41,989 bases of DNA from Chloroflexota bacterium (lineage in GTDB: Bacteria; Chloroflexota; Anaerolineae; VGOG01). The first letter of the stretch is position 1. Every line of letters begins with the position of its first letter. Of the stretch, positions 12,171-20,142 are shown one piece after another. The translations under genes and the position numbers were made by a program. The DNA is taken from contig VGOG01000009.1 in NCBI GenBank assembly GCA_016875995.1, positions 1 to 41,989 of the forward strand, given 5' to 3'. Under the pieces are notes generated by a model. The model searched no databases, was not told the DNA's origin, and saw nothing but the letters and a program-made list of their open reading frames with translations.

Positions 12171-14171
12171 ATGGGCACATTGATCGTGGGGTTGGTGACG
12201 CTGCCGCTGCTGGGGAGCGCGTTGGTAGCTGTGATGTCGTGGCGCGGGTGGCGCTCCACGGCGCACTACGTGGCGCTGACGGCGACCGCTGTGACGGCGC
12301 TGTGTGCCCTGGCTTTGTTGCCCTCCCCCCTGACCCCCCAAAGTTGGGGGGAACGAGGGGACGGCCCGACTATCGCCGTCGAATGGCTGCCTGGTGCCGG
12401 CCCTATGGAGCTGGGCCTTGGCACCACGGGGCTCTATGCGGTGCTGGTCACTACGTGGGGGGCCTTTCTCGTCCTGCTCGGCGCTTCCCCCTTCATCCCC
12501 CCCACTGGGAGGGAAAGAGGGGGGGGCGGCGAGGAATATCCGCCCTGGTCCGGAACGGTGATGCTGCTGGCGCTGGCTGCGGCTAACGTCGCTTTCCTGG
12601 CCGAGCATTTCCTGGCTCGCTACGTGGCGCTGGAGATCGTGGCCCTGTGCATTGCCCTGGCGCTGGTGGTCGAATTGCGAAACACGATGGGCATCCGTTT
12701 GGCCTGGAGCAGCTATCTGCTCCTGCGCCTGGGCGACGCGGGCCTGCTCACCGCCATCCTGATCCTGATGGACGCCAGCGGGACGTTGCGCATCGGCCCG
12801 GCGCTGGAGTTTGCCCTCAGTGCCATCGAAAGGGCGGGCGGCGCACTGGAGGCCGGACGCCTGGCCTGGGTCGTGGCTGGCTTGGTGCTGGCGGTGTGGG
12901 TCAAGCTGGGCGGCTGGCCCTTTCACCTCTGGAGCCAATCCGGGCGACGGCTGGCGTTGGCCTCGCAGGCCTGGCTTTATGCCACCGTCATGCCCAACCT
13001 GGGCATGTACCTGCTCTATCGCGTCACGCCGCTGTTGGCCCTGGCCGGCTCGCTGCAGACGGCGGCGCTCTGGCTGGGGGCTGGCGGCGCGGCGCTGGCC
13101 ATGCTCATCGGGCTGACCCGGGCGGACCCGCGCAGTGCACTGGTCTACGTCGGGGCCGCGCACGGTGGGCTGACGCTCTTCGTCGCCGCCAGCGGGGTCG
13201 AAGCGGCCGTCTGGTTAGGCTTGCTGGCGCTGACACCGCTGCGCCTGTTGCTCTTCCTGGCAGCCGAGGCAGCCCAGGGCTCTGATTCACCCGCCCAGCG
13301 CAGGGTCGCCGCCGGTTCCTTTGCCCTGGGTGGGTTGGCGCTGACAGCCTTCGGCCTGCTGACCACCTGGTGGGCGCGACGGGCGGGAGTTCCGCTGGAC
13401 GCGCTGTTCGTCGCCGAGGTCGCCGTGGCCTTGAGCGGCATCTGGGCGGTGCACGTAACGGGGCGGCTTCTGTCAATCGGCGTCAGAGACGCCTCCTACG
13501 AGGGTTTACCTGAACCTGTAGGGGCTTCCCCCATTCCCCCTCCCCCCGTTCCCCCCAACTTTGGGGGTCCCCCCCCTTCATCCCCCCCACTGGGGGGGAA
13601 AGAGGGGGGGCAATGGACGCGGTGGATGGCCATCGGAACGTTGAACGGCGGAGTGCTGGCCGGTGGGCTGGGCTTTAGGCCGCTGGCCCGTCACCTGGTT
13701 GCCGCGGCGGGCATGGCGTGGCAGGAAATCCCCACCCTGCCTGCCCTGTTGCGCTACGCGGTCACTACCCCTGCGGTGCTGGTGGTGATGGTTTTGGTGC
13801 TGGCAGGGTGGCAACTCCAGCGGCGCTTAAGAGCAGGTCCTCTCGTTGCAGCGGTGCCAGAGGAGGAAGCGTACGACCTGGAAGAAGGGTTGGCCCGGGC
13901 GGCCCAGGCGTTGCACGCCGTGGTCGAGGTGGGTATCCTGGAACAGATCGTTGCCCTGGTCGTGCGGGTGGTGGTGGATGGGGCACGCCTCACCTACCGC
14001 GTCGTGGAGCAGGAGGGCCTGGAGGGACTCCTGCGCCGTTCCGTGCGAGCTGTTCTGAGGCTGAGCCGGGGGTTGCAGCGTTGGCACACGGGGCGGCTGC
14101 GGTATAACCTGTTGTGGGTGGTGGTCAGCCTGGCGCTGGCAGTGCTGGCCTTGGTGCTGTATGGTGGGTAG
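12171..14171 (+). CDS. NuoL-like antiporter subunit with three repeat insertions
   Basis: 666 residues. Many helices, the conserved Glu in ALEIVALCIAL, Lys in VWVKLGGWPFHLW, and a C-terminal part like the NuoL lateral helix (LQRWHTGRLRYNLLW) make it a divergent NuoL/MrpA-type ion-pumping subunit. C/G palindromes are read through at about residues 52-63, 106-119 and 453-480, all in frame. I chose ATG 12171, 4 bases after the preceding stop; TTG 12138 lies inside the previous gene. Intact Glu/Lys residues suggest it still pumps. Confidence 0.82.
   Translation: MGTLIVGLVTLPLLGSALVAVMSWRGWRSTAHYVALTATAVTALCALALLPSPLTPQSWGERGDGPTIAVEWLPGAGPMELGLGTTGLYAVLVTTWGAFLVLLGASPFIPPTGRERGGGGEEYPPWSGTVMLLALAAANVAFLAEHFLARYVALEIVALCIALALVVELRNTMGIRLAWSSYLLLRLGDAGLLTAILILMDASGTLRIGPALEFALSAIERAGGALEAGRLAWVVAGLVLAVWVKLGGWPFHLWSQSGRRLALASQAWLYATVMPNLGMYLLYRVTPLLALAGSLQTAALWLGAGGAALAMLIGLTRADPRSALVYVGAAHGGLTLFVAASGVEAAVWLGLLALTPLRLLLFLAAEAAQGSDSPAQRRVAAGSFALGGLALTAFGLLTTWWARRAGVPLDALFVAEVAVALSGIWAVHVTGRLLSIGVRDASYEGLPEPVGASPIPPPPVPPNFGGPPPSSPPLGGKEGGQWTRWMAIGTLNGGVLAGGLGFRPLARHLVAAAGMAWQEIPTLPALLRYAVTTPAVLVVMVLVLAGWQLQRRLRAGPLVAAVPEEEAYDLEEGLARAAQALHAVVEVGILEQIVALVVRVVVDGARLTYRVVEQEGLEGLLRRSVRAVLRLSRGLQRWHTGRLRYNLLWVVVSLALAVLALVLYGG
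12325..12360 (+). repeat. C/G palindromic repeat, copy 5 (in NuoL-like gene)
   Basis: C6-TGA-C6-AAAGTT-G6-AACGA-G4, closely matching copies 2 and 3. In frame, it codes for PLTPQSWGERGDG after the second helix. Confidence 0.88.
12487..12526 (+). repeat. C/G palindromic repeat, copy 6 (in NuoL-like gene)
   Basis: Second subtype: C6-TTCAT-C7-ACT-GGGA-GGG-AAAGA-G8. In frame, it codes for PFIPPTGRERGGGG in a loop between helices. Confidence 0.8.
13528..13610 (+). repeat. C/G palindromic repeats, copy 7 (two units, one inverted)
   Basis: The first unit (13528-13568) is the reverse complement of the C6-TGA type (CGTT-C6-AACTTT-G5). The second (13569-13610) is the TTCAT type (C7-TTCAT-C8-ACT-G7-AAAGA-G7). 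Together they add a Pro-rich then Gly-rich stretch of about 28 residues in frame. Confidence 0.85.
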
Positions 14172-14183
14172 GAGAGGTGAGGC

Positions 14184-15653
14184 ATGGACATAGAAACAAT
14201 GTGGCTAGTGACTATCCTGGGCGCACCGTTGGCGGCGGCGCTGTTGCTCTCCCTGCTGGGTGGCCGCGGCGCGCGTATGGCGGGCTGGATGGCCGGCCTG
14301 GCGGCGGCGCTCTCCCTGGCCGGGACCTTTGCCCTCCTGCCGGCGCTCCAGCGTGGCGAAGACCCCACGCTAGGCTTTAGATGGATCCCGGCCGCAGGCA
14401 TCCGGTTGACGCTGCACATAGACTGGCTGACCTTCCCCTTCCTGATCACCGAGGCAGCGGTGACGCTGCTGGCCGTCGTTTATACCTGGGGCTACCACCG
14501 TACGGATGAGAGGACATCGTTCTTCTACGCCCTGTTGCTGCTCTTCGCCGTGGGCATGTCCGGCACCACCCTGGCCGACGACATGTTCCTGTTCTATATT
14601 TTCTGGGAATTGATGCTGGTAGCCTCCTGCGCGCTGATCGCCGTGTGGGGCGAGGGCGAGCAGCGGGGCGCGGTAGCTCTCAAGTACTTCATCTTCACCC
14701 ACCTGGGATCGCTGATGGTGTTGGTGGGGTTGATCGTGCTCTACGACGCTACAGGGAGTGACAGCTTCTCCGCCCTGCGGGCAGGTGTGACCTTAGCCCC
14801 CGGCCTGGTGATGACCGTGACCACGCTTTTCATCGTCGGCTTTTGCGTCAAGATGGCCATCTTCCCGCTGCACCTCTGGCTGCCCGACGCCCACACCGTG
14901 GCCCCCATGCCGGTCACCATCATGCTGGCGGCGGCGATGCTCAGCATGGGCACTTACGGCGTCCTTCGCTTCCCCCTGAGCATCTTCTCGCCGGCTCAGA
15001 TGACCTCCTTTGCCGTGCCGATGATGGTGGCAGGCATCGTCTCTGAGATATACGGCGCGCTGATGGCCCTGGCCGAGCAGGACATCAAGCGCATTATCGC
15101 CTACTCCAGCGTCAGCCAGATGGGGTACATTTTATTCGGGCTGGGCACGCTGACCTTCGACGGGATTGCCGGGGCGACGTTGCACGTCATCTATCACGCC
15201 ATCGTCAAGGCGTTGCTCTTCATGTGCGTGGGGCTGGTGGTGCGCGCTACGGGTCGGCGGCGCATCACGGAGCTGGGCGGCCTGGGAAGCGCGATGCCGG
15301 TAGTGGCTCTTTGCACCGCTGCGGGCGCGCTGGCCATCGCCGGGTCACCGCCCTTCTGCATCTTCGACAGCGAGTGGATGATCTTCGCTGGTGGTTTTCA
15401 CACCGCCCACATCGGGCTCTCGATCCTGACGCTGTTCGGATCGCTGCTGACCGTGGCCTACGCCCTCTGGTTCGTGGGGCGCATCTTCTTCGGCGCTCGC
15501 CCGCAGGGGCTGACCGTAGGCCGCCTGCCCTGGGCGATGGTGGTGCCGACGATCTTGCTGGCTGCGTTGGCCCTCATCGAAGGGCTCTTTCCGGCGCCGG
15601 TCTTCGACTGGGTGGCCCACGAGTTGACCTTGATCCTGGGAGGCGTCTGGTGA
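14184..15653 (+). CDS. NuoM/MrpD-like antiporter subunit
   Basis: A 489-residue polytopic subunit of the proton-translocating NADH dehydrogenase/antiporter family. Glu in FYIFWELMLVASCALI and Lys in CVKMAIFPLHLWLPDAHT are the channel residues, and IKRIIAYSSVSQMGYILFG is the classic signature. The ATG follows GGAGAGGTGAGGC. It contains no repeats, unlike its upstream neighbour. The stop overlaps the GTG of the next gene. Confidence 0.9.
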   Translation: MDIETMWLVTILGAPLAAALLLSLLGGRGARMAGWMAGLAAALSLAGTFALLPALQRGEDPTLGFRWIPAAGIRLTLHIDWLTFPFLITEAAVTLLAVVYTWGYHRTDERTSFFYALLLLFAVGMSGTTLADDMFLFYIFWELMLVASCALIAVWGEGEQRGAVALKYFIFTHLGSLMVLVGLIVLYDATGSDSFSALRAGVTLAPGLVMTVTTLFIVGFCVKMAIFPLHLWLPDAHTVAPMPVTIMLAAAMLSMGTYGVLRFPLSIFSPAQMTSFAVPMMVAGIVSEIYGALMALAEQDIKRIIAYSSVSQMGYILFGLGTLTFDGIAGATLHVIYHAIVKALLFMCVGLVVRATGRRRITELGGLGSAMPVVALCTAAGALAIAGSPPFCIFDSEWMIFAGGFHTAHIGLSILTLFGSLLTVAYALWFVGRIFFGARPQGLTVGRLPWAMVVPTILLAALALIEGLFPAPVFDWVAHELTLILGGVW

Positions 15654-17134
15654 CGGGCAGCGTGTGGGTGGTGTTACCGCTGGCCTGTCTGACTGGCGGC
15701 GCGCTCGCCGTCTACCTGGTGGCGCGCCTGTGGACATCTCGCAACGACCGGTTGGCGCTGTTCACGGCGTTGGTCCTGGTGGCCGCGCTGGGGATGCTGG
15801 CCCCGCTCTTCGGGCTCACGCAAGCCCCCCTGAGCGCTGCCGAAGGGCTGCCGACGTGGGGATACTTTGGCCCCGGCGGGGCTTTCCTGCGCGCCGACGC
15901 GGGTGCGCTGGTGGTGGCCTGTGTGGCGCTGGGACTGGGGACGCTGGTGACGATATATTCAGGCCGTTACCTGGCGCTCGACCGCCGCCAGGAGAACTAT
16001 TATCCGCTGTTGCTGTTGCTGGTGACCGGCCTGGTGGGCATGGTGATGGCCACCGACCTCTTTAACCTCTACCTGTTCTGCGAGTTGATGAGTGTCGCCG
16101 CCTACGTGCTGGTCGCCTTCCGCCGCCACCTCGACACGGCCATCGAGGCCGGTCTCAAGTATCTGGTGATGGGCAGCGTGGGCACGGTTACCATCCTGAT
16201 GGGCCTCTCCTTCGTCTATCGCGAGACGGGAACGCTGGTGCTGCCGCTGATGATGGGCGCGCCAGGGCCGTGGACGCGCGCCGGGACGGCCTGCTTCCTG
16301 GTGGGCTTCGGCATCAAGAGCGCGGTCGTGCCCCTGCACACCTGGCTGCCCGATGCCCACGGGCGAGCGCCCAGCAGCATCAGCACCATGCTTTCCGGCA
16401 TTGTCGTCCAGAGCGTCCTCTACGCGCTGCTCAAGGTCTGCCTGGGGCTGGGCTTTCCGGCGCGCGACCTGGGAACGCTGTTGATGGTGCTCTCGCTGTT
16501 CAATATGACCTTGGGCAATGCCCTGGCGTTGGTGCAGACCTACACCAAGCGACTGCTGGCCTATTCGACGATCGCTCAACTGGGCTACATCATGTTTAGC
16601 CTGGGCATTGGGCTGCGCTATGCCCTGCCGATAGCCATCCAGGCTGGCTTCTTTCTTCTGATAGCCCACGCGGCGATGAAGGGGCTGGCCTTCCTGTGCA
16701 AGGGGGTCTGTCACTTCTACTACGCCGCTACCCAGATCGCCGATCTGCGGGGGACGGCGGCGCGTATGCCGCTGGTGGCCATGGCCTTCAGCGTGTCGCT
16801 GGCCGGGCTGGCCGGCGTGCCACCGCTGGCCGGTTTCGCCGGCAAGTGGTTCGCGCTGAGCGGTGGTCTGCAGGCCAGCGGTGTGCTCGTCTACCTGGGA
16901 TTAGTCATCTTCTTGCTCAACAGCCTGTTGGCGTTGGGTTATTATCTGCCGCTCATCGGCACGCTGTTCACTTCACAGACTTCGGAAGTCTCATCTCAGA
17001 TCCGAATCTCGCCCTGGATGGCGCTGCCTCTGGTGATCCTGGGGACGTTGATTCTGGCCATCGGCTTCTACCCGGGGCCCTGGCTGGACTGGACGGCGGG
17101 GGCGAGTGCCTACTTGCTGGCGCTGGGGAGGTGA
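15650..17134 (+). CDS. NuoN/HyfB-like antiporter subunit
   Basis: 494 residues when started at GTG 15650, which overlaps the previous stop (GTGA) and follows GGGAGG by a few bases. Longer starts would run through the NuoM-like gene. Glu in LYLFCELMSVAAYVLV, Lys in GIKSAVVPLHTWLPDAHG, and KRLLAYSTIAQLGYIMF define a third antiporter-like unit. A possible short insertion (TSQTSEVSSQIR) precedes the last helix. Confidence 0.9.
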   Translation: MTGSVWVVLPLACLTGGALAVYLVARLWTSRNDRLALFTALVLVAALGMLAPLFGLTQAPLSAAEGLPTWGYFGPGGAFLRADAGALVVACVALGLGTLVTIYSGRYLALDRRQENYYPLLLLLVTGLVGMVMATDLFNLYLFCELMSVAAYVLVAFRRHLDTAIEAGLKYLVMGSVGTVTILMGLSFVYRETGTLVLPLMMGAPGPWTRAGTACFLVGFGIKSAVVPLHTWLPDAHGRAPSSISTMLSGIVVQSVLYALLKVCLGLGFPARDLGTLLMVLSLFNMTLGNALALVQTYTKRLLAYSTIAQLGYIMFSLGIGLRYALPIAIQAGFFLLIAHAAMKGLAFLCKGVCHFYYAATQIADLRGTAARMPLVAMAFSVSLAGLAGVPPLAGFAGKWFALSGGLQASGVLVYLGLVIFLLNSLLALGYYLPLIGTLFTSQTSEVSSQIRISPWMALPLVILGTLILAIGFYPGPWLDWTAGASAYLLALGR

Positions 17135-17137
17135 GGA

Positions 17138-17473
17138 ATGATTGGAGACATACTGTTGAGCCCGCCGGTGGCCCTCTGTGTCTTTCTGGCGCTGGCCTAT
17201 GGCCTTTACCGGCTGGGCGGGGCGCTGGCCGCACCGGGCGAGGAGCACCCCGGCAAGCATCAGCCCTACGCCTGCGGTGAGGATCTGTTGCCTCCGGAGG
17301 CGCAACTGGCCTACCACGCCTTCTTTCGCCTGGCGCTGCTTTTCTCCGTGTTGCATCTGGCGACGCTGGTGGTTTCGACGCTGCCGCCAGGGGGGGCGTC
17401 GCACCGCCTGGCGATAGCTTACCTGGTGGGTATTGGTATCAGCGTGTTCGTGCTAACCAAGGGAGAGGGGTAA
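17138..17473 (+). CDS. NuoA-like subunit
   Basis: A 111-residue protein with three helices. The loop GKHQPYACGEDLLP matches the conserved NuoA loop with its Cys-Gly-Glu, which lies near the coupling site in complex I. The ATG follows GGTGAGG 3 bases after the preceding stop. Having a NuoA homologue makes this hydrogenase more complex-I-like than the minimal Ech type. Confidence 0.85.
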   Translation: MIGDILLSPPVALCVFLALAYGLYRLGGALAAPGEEHPGKHQPYACGEDLLPPEAQLAYHAFFRLALLFSVLHLATLVVSTLPPGGASHRLAIAYLVGIGISVFVLTKGEG

Positions 17474-17560
17474 AGGAACCAACCGGGGGGGAGGTGAATT
17501 CCTTCATCGAGAAGTTCCGGGTCAAGGATCTCGTAGAGGCTGAGGTTGATGCATCCATCG

Positions 17561-17806
17561 CTAGCATTGGTAGACACGGACACCTCGCTCAATGAAGAGG
17601 TGTGGAAACTCCAGACGGTCTGTAAGGGCCTTCGCCTCATCGAGTACCTGTCTCAGGTTTCTCCCTGCAGAAACGACCCTCTGGTCAATAATAGCCACCC
17701 ATTGATTGGGATACTGGCGTGTCAACTCGGCGTAATGCTCCTCGGCCCATTTGACATCATCCCAGTATTCCTTTGGAGGGGGCTTGGGAAGCGCGTTATC
17801 ACACAT
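17561..17806 (-). CDS. DUF5678-like small protein, antisense within hydrogenase operon
   Basis: An 81-residue soluble protein: HYAELTRQYPNQWVAIIDQRVVSAGRNLRQVLDEAKAL then FPHLFIERGVRVYQ. The pattern WVAI-D-VV-AG-L-VL-EA is that of DUF5678, a small domain of unknown function often found near short mobile or toxin-like genes. It has its own good promoter and is oriented against the hydrogenase genes, splitting NuoA from the small subunit. I see no partner gene in 17474-17560. Confidence 0.65.
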   Translation of the reverse strand: MCDNALPKPPPKEYWDDVKWAEEHYAELTRQYPNQWVAIIDQRVVSAGRNLRQVLDEAKALTDRLEFPHLFIERGVRVYQC

Positions 17807-17877
17807 TTTCTCATCTCCGAATCAGGCCATTTTGATTCAAGTCAGTAGTTACGCACGCCTTCACTTTTTATTGTGAA

Positions 17878-17906
17878 ATTATACCATACATAGTAAGGAA
17901 TGACAA
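17878..17906 (-). promoter_or_regulatory. Promoter of the antisense DUF5678 gene
   Basis: On the minus strand TTGTCA (plus 17901-17906), 17 bases and a perfect TATAAT (plus 17878-17883). It ends immediately before the ATG at 17907 of the hydrogenase small subunit gene on the other strand, so the two starts may interfere. Confidence 0.6.
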
Positions 17907-18377
17907 ATGTCTGGGACTCCATGTCTCACGGCTACCCTATGGGATCGCTTGGAGAGAGATATGCTGGATCTAGTGCGCTGGGCGCGACGCAAGTCGCCCT
18001 GGGTGCTGCATTTCAACAGCGGCGGCTGCAACGGCTGCGACATTGAGATTCTGGACCTGCTCACACCGCGTTACGACGTGGAACGGCTGGGCATCCTGAA
18101 AGAAGCCTCGCCACGCCATGCCGACATCTTGCTCTGCACCGGCCCGGTGACGCGCCAGTCGCGAGATAGATTGCGCCGCATCTACGAGCAGATGCCGGCC
18201 CCCAAATGGGTAGTGGCGGTGGGCAGTTGCAGTTGTTCCGGCGGCGTGTTCCGCGATGGCTACAACGTGCTGGGCGGTATAGACCAGGTCTTGCCCGTGG
18301 ATATTTATATACCGGGTTGTCCCAGCCGTCCAGAGGCGATGATTGACGGGCTGGTGCGGTTGCTGGAGATGATTTAG
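17907..18377 (+). CDS. Group 4 [NiFe]-hydrogenase small subunit (NuoB/EchC-like)
   Basis: 156 residues. It carries the Fe-S ligands CNGCD, VGSCSCSGGVF and PGCPSRP for the cluster nearest the active site. CNGC, rather than the NuoB tandem CC, is the hydrogenase-type spacing, so this is a group 4 small subunit. Start options are ATG 17907 (AAGGA 9 bases before) and ATG 17961 (GGAGAGAG close upstream), which would begin with MLDLVRWARRKSPW, as in homologues. It is separated from the membrane genes by the DUF5678 gene. Confidence 0.9.
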   Translation: MSGTPCLTATLWDRLERDMLDLVRWARRKSPWVLHFNSGGCNGCDIEILDLLTPRYDVERLGILKEASPRHADILLCTGPVTRQSRDRLRRIYEQMPAPKWVVAVGSCSCSGGVFRDGYNVLGGIDQVLPVDIYIPGCPSRPEAMIDGLVRLLEMI

Positions 18378-18403
18378 CGAGTCAGCGAGTCAGTTTTTGG
18401 CTC

Positions 18404-18459
18404 GTAGTAATGACTTCAGTCGTTGGTGGCGGGGCAAAAGCCACTGAAGTGGCAACTAC
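18404..18459 (+). repeat. REP-like imperfect inverted repeat between small subunit and NuoC genes
   Basis: The arms 18404-18424 (GTAGTAATGACTTCAGTCGTT) and 18439-18459 (AGCCACTGAAGTGGCAACTAC) pair at about 15 of 21 positions, and each arm has its own small dyad around ACTTCAGT or ACTGAAGT. It fills most of the 113-base gap, after a GCGAGTCA repeat at 18377. Confidence 0.65.
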
Positions 18460-18490
18460 TGCCATCTCATTAAGCTAGAGAGGACAAACC

Positions 18491-18985
18491 GTGCATTTGG
18501 AAGCGATTTTGCAAACATTGCGGGAGACTTTTCCCGCCGAGACCATTGAGGCGCAGGCGCTGCCCATAGACGAAACCTTTATCGCCCTGCCGCCAGACTG
18601 CGTTCACCTGGCCGTGCAGGTGCTCATCGAGCGCAACGATCTGGGCCACCTTTCGACCATCACCGGACAGGATACCGGCAGCGAGATAGAGTTGCTGTAT
18701 CACTTCTGGGATGGGCGAGGCCTGACGCTGAAAACGTCGTTGCCGCGGGAAGGGGTGCACATCACCACGATAACCGACCTGATCTCCGGCGCTTCTTACT
18801 ACGAGCGGGAGGTCAGCGAGATGCTAGGCGTCACCTTCGATGGCCACCCCGACCCGCGTCCACTGCTACTGCCGGACGACTGGGACGGCGAGGCCCCGCT
18901 GCGTCACCAGCCTCTCCCACCTTCCCCCCCAGAGTTGGGGGGGACCGAGGGGGGGCGGAGAGGGGCCGGGGGTGAGGGCAGATGA
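18491..18985 (+). CDS. NuoC-like hydrogenase subunit with repeat-derived tail
   Basis: 164 residues. The NuoC/MbhK-type core includes GSEIELLYHFWD, HITTITDLISGASYYEREVSEMLGV and PDPRPLLLPDDWDGEAPLR, where such subunits normally end. The last ~26 residues (PPSPPELGGTEGG and following) come from a C/G palindrome. GTG 18491 follows AGAGAGGAC. The stop overlaps the large-subunit ATG (ATGA), so the repeat sits exactly at a translation-coupling junction. Confidence 0.88.
   Translation: MHLEAILQTLRETFPAETIEAQALPIDETFIALPPDCVHLAVQVLIERNDLGHLSTITGQDTGSEIELLYHFWDGRGLTLKTSLPREGVHITTITDLISGASYYEREVSEMLGVTFDGHPDPRPLLLPDDWDGEAPLRHQPLPPSPPELGGTEGGRRGAGGEGR
18912..18955 (+). repeat. C/G palindromic repeat, copy 8 (3' end of NuoC-like gene)
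   Basis: CTCTCCCACCTT-C7-AGAGTT-G7-ACCGA-G7. It codes for the tail of the NuoC-like subunit and gives a G-rich lead into the next gene's start. Confidence 0.85.
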
Positions 18986-20064
18986 CCCGCATAACCATTC
19001 CCATCGGTCCGCAGCATCCCGCCCTTAAGGAGCCGCTCTCGTTCTTGTTGACCGCCGAAGGAGAGCGAATCGTAGACAGCGTCCTGCGCCTCGGCTACGT
19101 CCACCGCGGCCTGGAGCGCATCTGCCAGCAGCGTAGCTACGTGCAGAATGTCCACGTGGTGGAGCGCGTCTGCGGCATCTGCTCCCACGTCCACACGACC
19201 GTCTATTGCCAGGGGGTCGAGGCCCTGTTGGGGCTACAAGTGCCGCCGCGAGCGCTATACCTGCGTACGCTAATGTGCGAACTGGAGCGCATTCACAGCC
19301 ACCTGCTCTGGTTGGGCGTGCTGGCTGAACACATTGGCTTTACCACCATCTTTATGTACGCCTGGCGCGACCGCGAGATCGCTTTAGACATCATGGAGGA
19401 GCTCTCCGGCGGGCGAGTGGCCCACGCTGCCAACGTCATCGGCGGCGTGCGCATTGACGTGGACGAGGCGCAAATGGACTCGATCCTGGTGCGGCTCGAT
19501 GATCTGGAGCGACAGATCGAGACTTTTCTGGGTGTGATCCAGCACGAGCGCTCTTTCCAGGCGCGCACACGCGGCGTGGGCCATCTGTCCGCGGACCAGG
19601 TGCGCCGTTACTGTGTAGTAGGACCGGTCGCGCGTGCTTCGGGTGTGGACGTAGACCTGCGGCGCGACGCGCCCTACGCCGCCTACGACCGCGTCAATTT
19701 CCGGGTCATCACCGCCCAGGCAGGGGACGTGTGGGCCTGCACCGTGGTGCGGACTCTGGAGATCGTCGAAAGCCTGCACATCTGCCGTCAACTGCTGGCC
19801 GAACTGCCAGCAGGACCGCTGACGGTGCGCGCCCCACGACGCGTACCACCCGGCGAGGTGGTCAGCCGGGGCGAGGCCCCGCGTGGAGAGTTGATCTACT
19901 ACATACGTAGCGATGGCAGCGACCGCCCGGCGCGGGTTAAGATACGCACACCTACATTAACGACGCTGCTCATCCTGCCCGACCAACTGCGGGGCGTCCA
20001 CACCGCCGACATGCCCGCTGTGCTGGCCGGAGTGGACCTGTGCATTGCTTGCGCCGACCGTTAG
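18982..20064 (+). CDS. Group 4 [NiFe]-hydrogenase catalytic large subunit (NuoD-like)
   Basis: 360 residues. Both nickel-binding cysteine pairs are present: ERVCGICSHVH (about 60-70) and LCIACADR at the very end. True NuoD has lost these, so the complex should be an H2-producing or H2-oxidising hydrogenase. The protein stops three residues after the last Cys pair, so there is no C-terminal peptide for an endopeptidase to remove, as in CooH-like enzymes. The usual DPC is DLC here. The ATG overlaps the NuoC-like stop. No hyp maturation genes lie in the window. Confidence 0.92.
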   Translation: MTRITIPIGPQHPALKEPLSFLLTAEGERIVDSVLRLGYVHRGLERICQQRSYVQNVHVVERVCGICSHVHTTVYCQGVEALLGLQVPPRALYLRTLMCELERIHSHLLWLGVLAEHIGFTTIFMYAWRDREIALDIMEELSGGRVAHAANVIGGVRIDVDEAQMDSILVRLDDLERQIETFLGVIQHERSFQARTRGVGHLSADQVRRYCVVGPVARASGVDVDLRRDAPYAAYDRVNFRVITAQAGDVWACTVVRTLEIVESLHICRQLLAELPAGPLTVRAPRRVPPGEVVSRGEAPRGELIYYIRSDGSDRPARVKIRTPTLTTLLILPDQLRGVHTADMPAVLAGVDLCIACADR

Positions 20065-20128
20065 TTGGATGTTGGAAGCCCGACCTATAACCTCTAACCT
20101 CCAACCTCCAACCTCTAACCTCTAATTC
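20065..20128 (+). repeat. Heptamer-like repeat array (CTAACCTCCAAC)
   Basis: Repeated AACCTCTAACCTCC and CCAACCTCCAACCT units, with TTGGATGTTGGAAG at the left end that could pair with them. It lies between the hydrogenase large subunit gene and the flippase-like gene. Confidence 0.75.
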
Positions 20129-20142
20129 AGGAGGCAATTCCA

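Noticed and set aside
12171-14171. Frameshifts in the NuoL-like gene
   Set aside because: The odd Pro/Gly stretches first looked like frameshifts, but the frame is continuous and each stretch matches the palindrome family.
17419-17640. A 73-residue minus-strand frame after the DUF5678 gene
   Set aside because: It overlaps DUF5678 and the NuoA-like end in another frame, has no ribosome-binding site and no recognisable motif.
18982-20064. Calling the operon respiratory complex I
   Set aside because: The large subunit keeps both nickel-binding Cys pairs, the small subunit has hydrogenase-type CNGC, and NuoE, F and G are absent.
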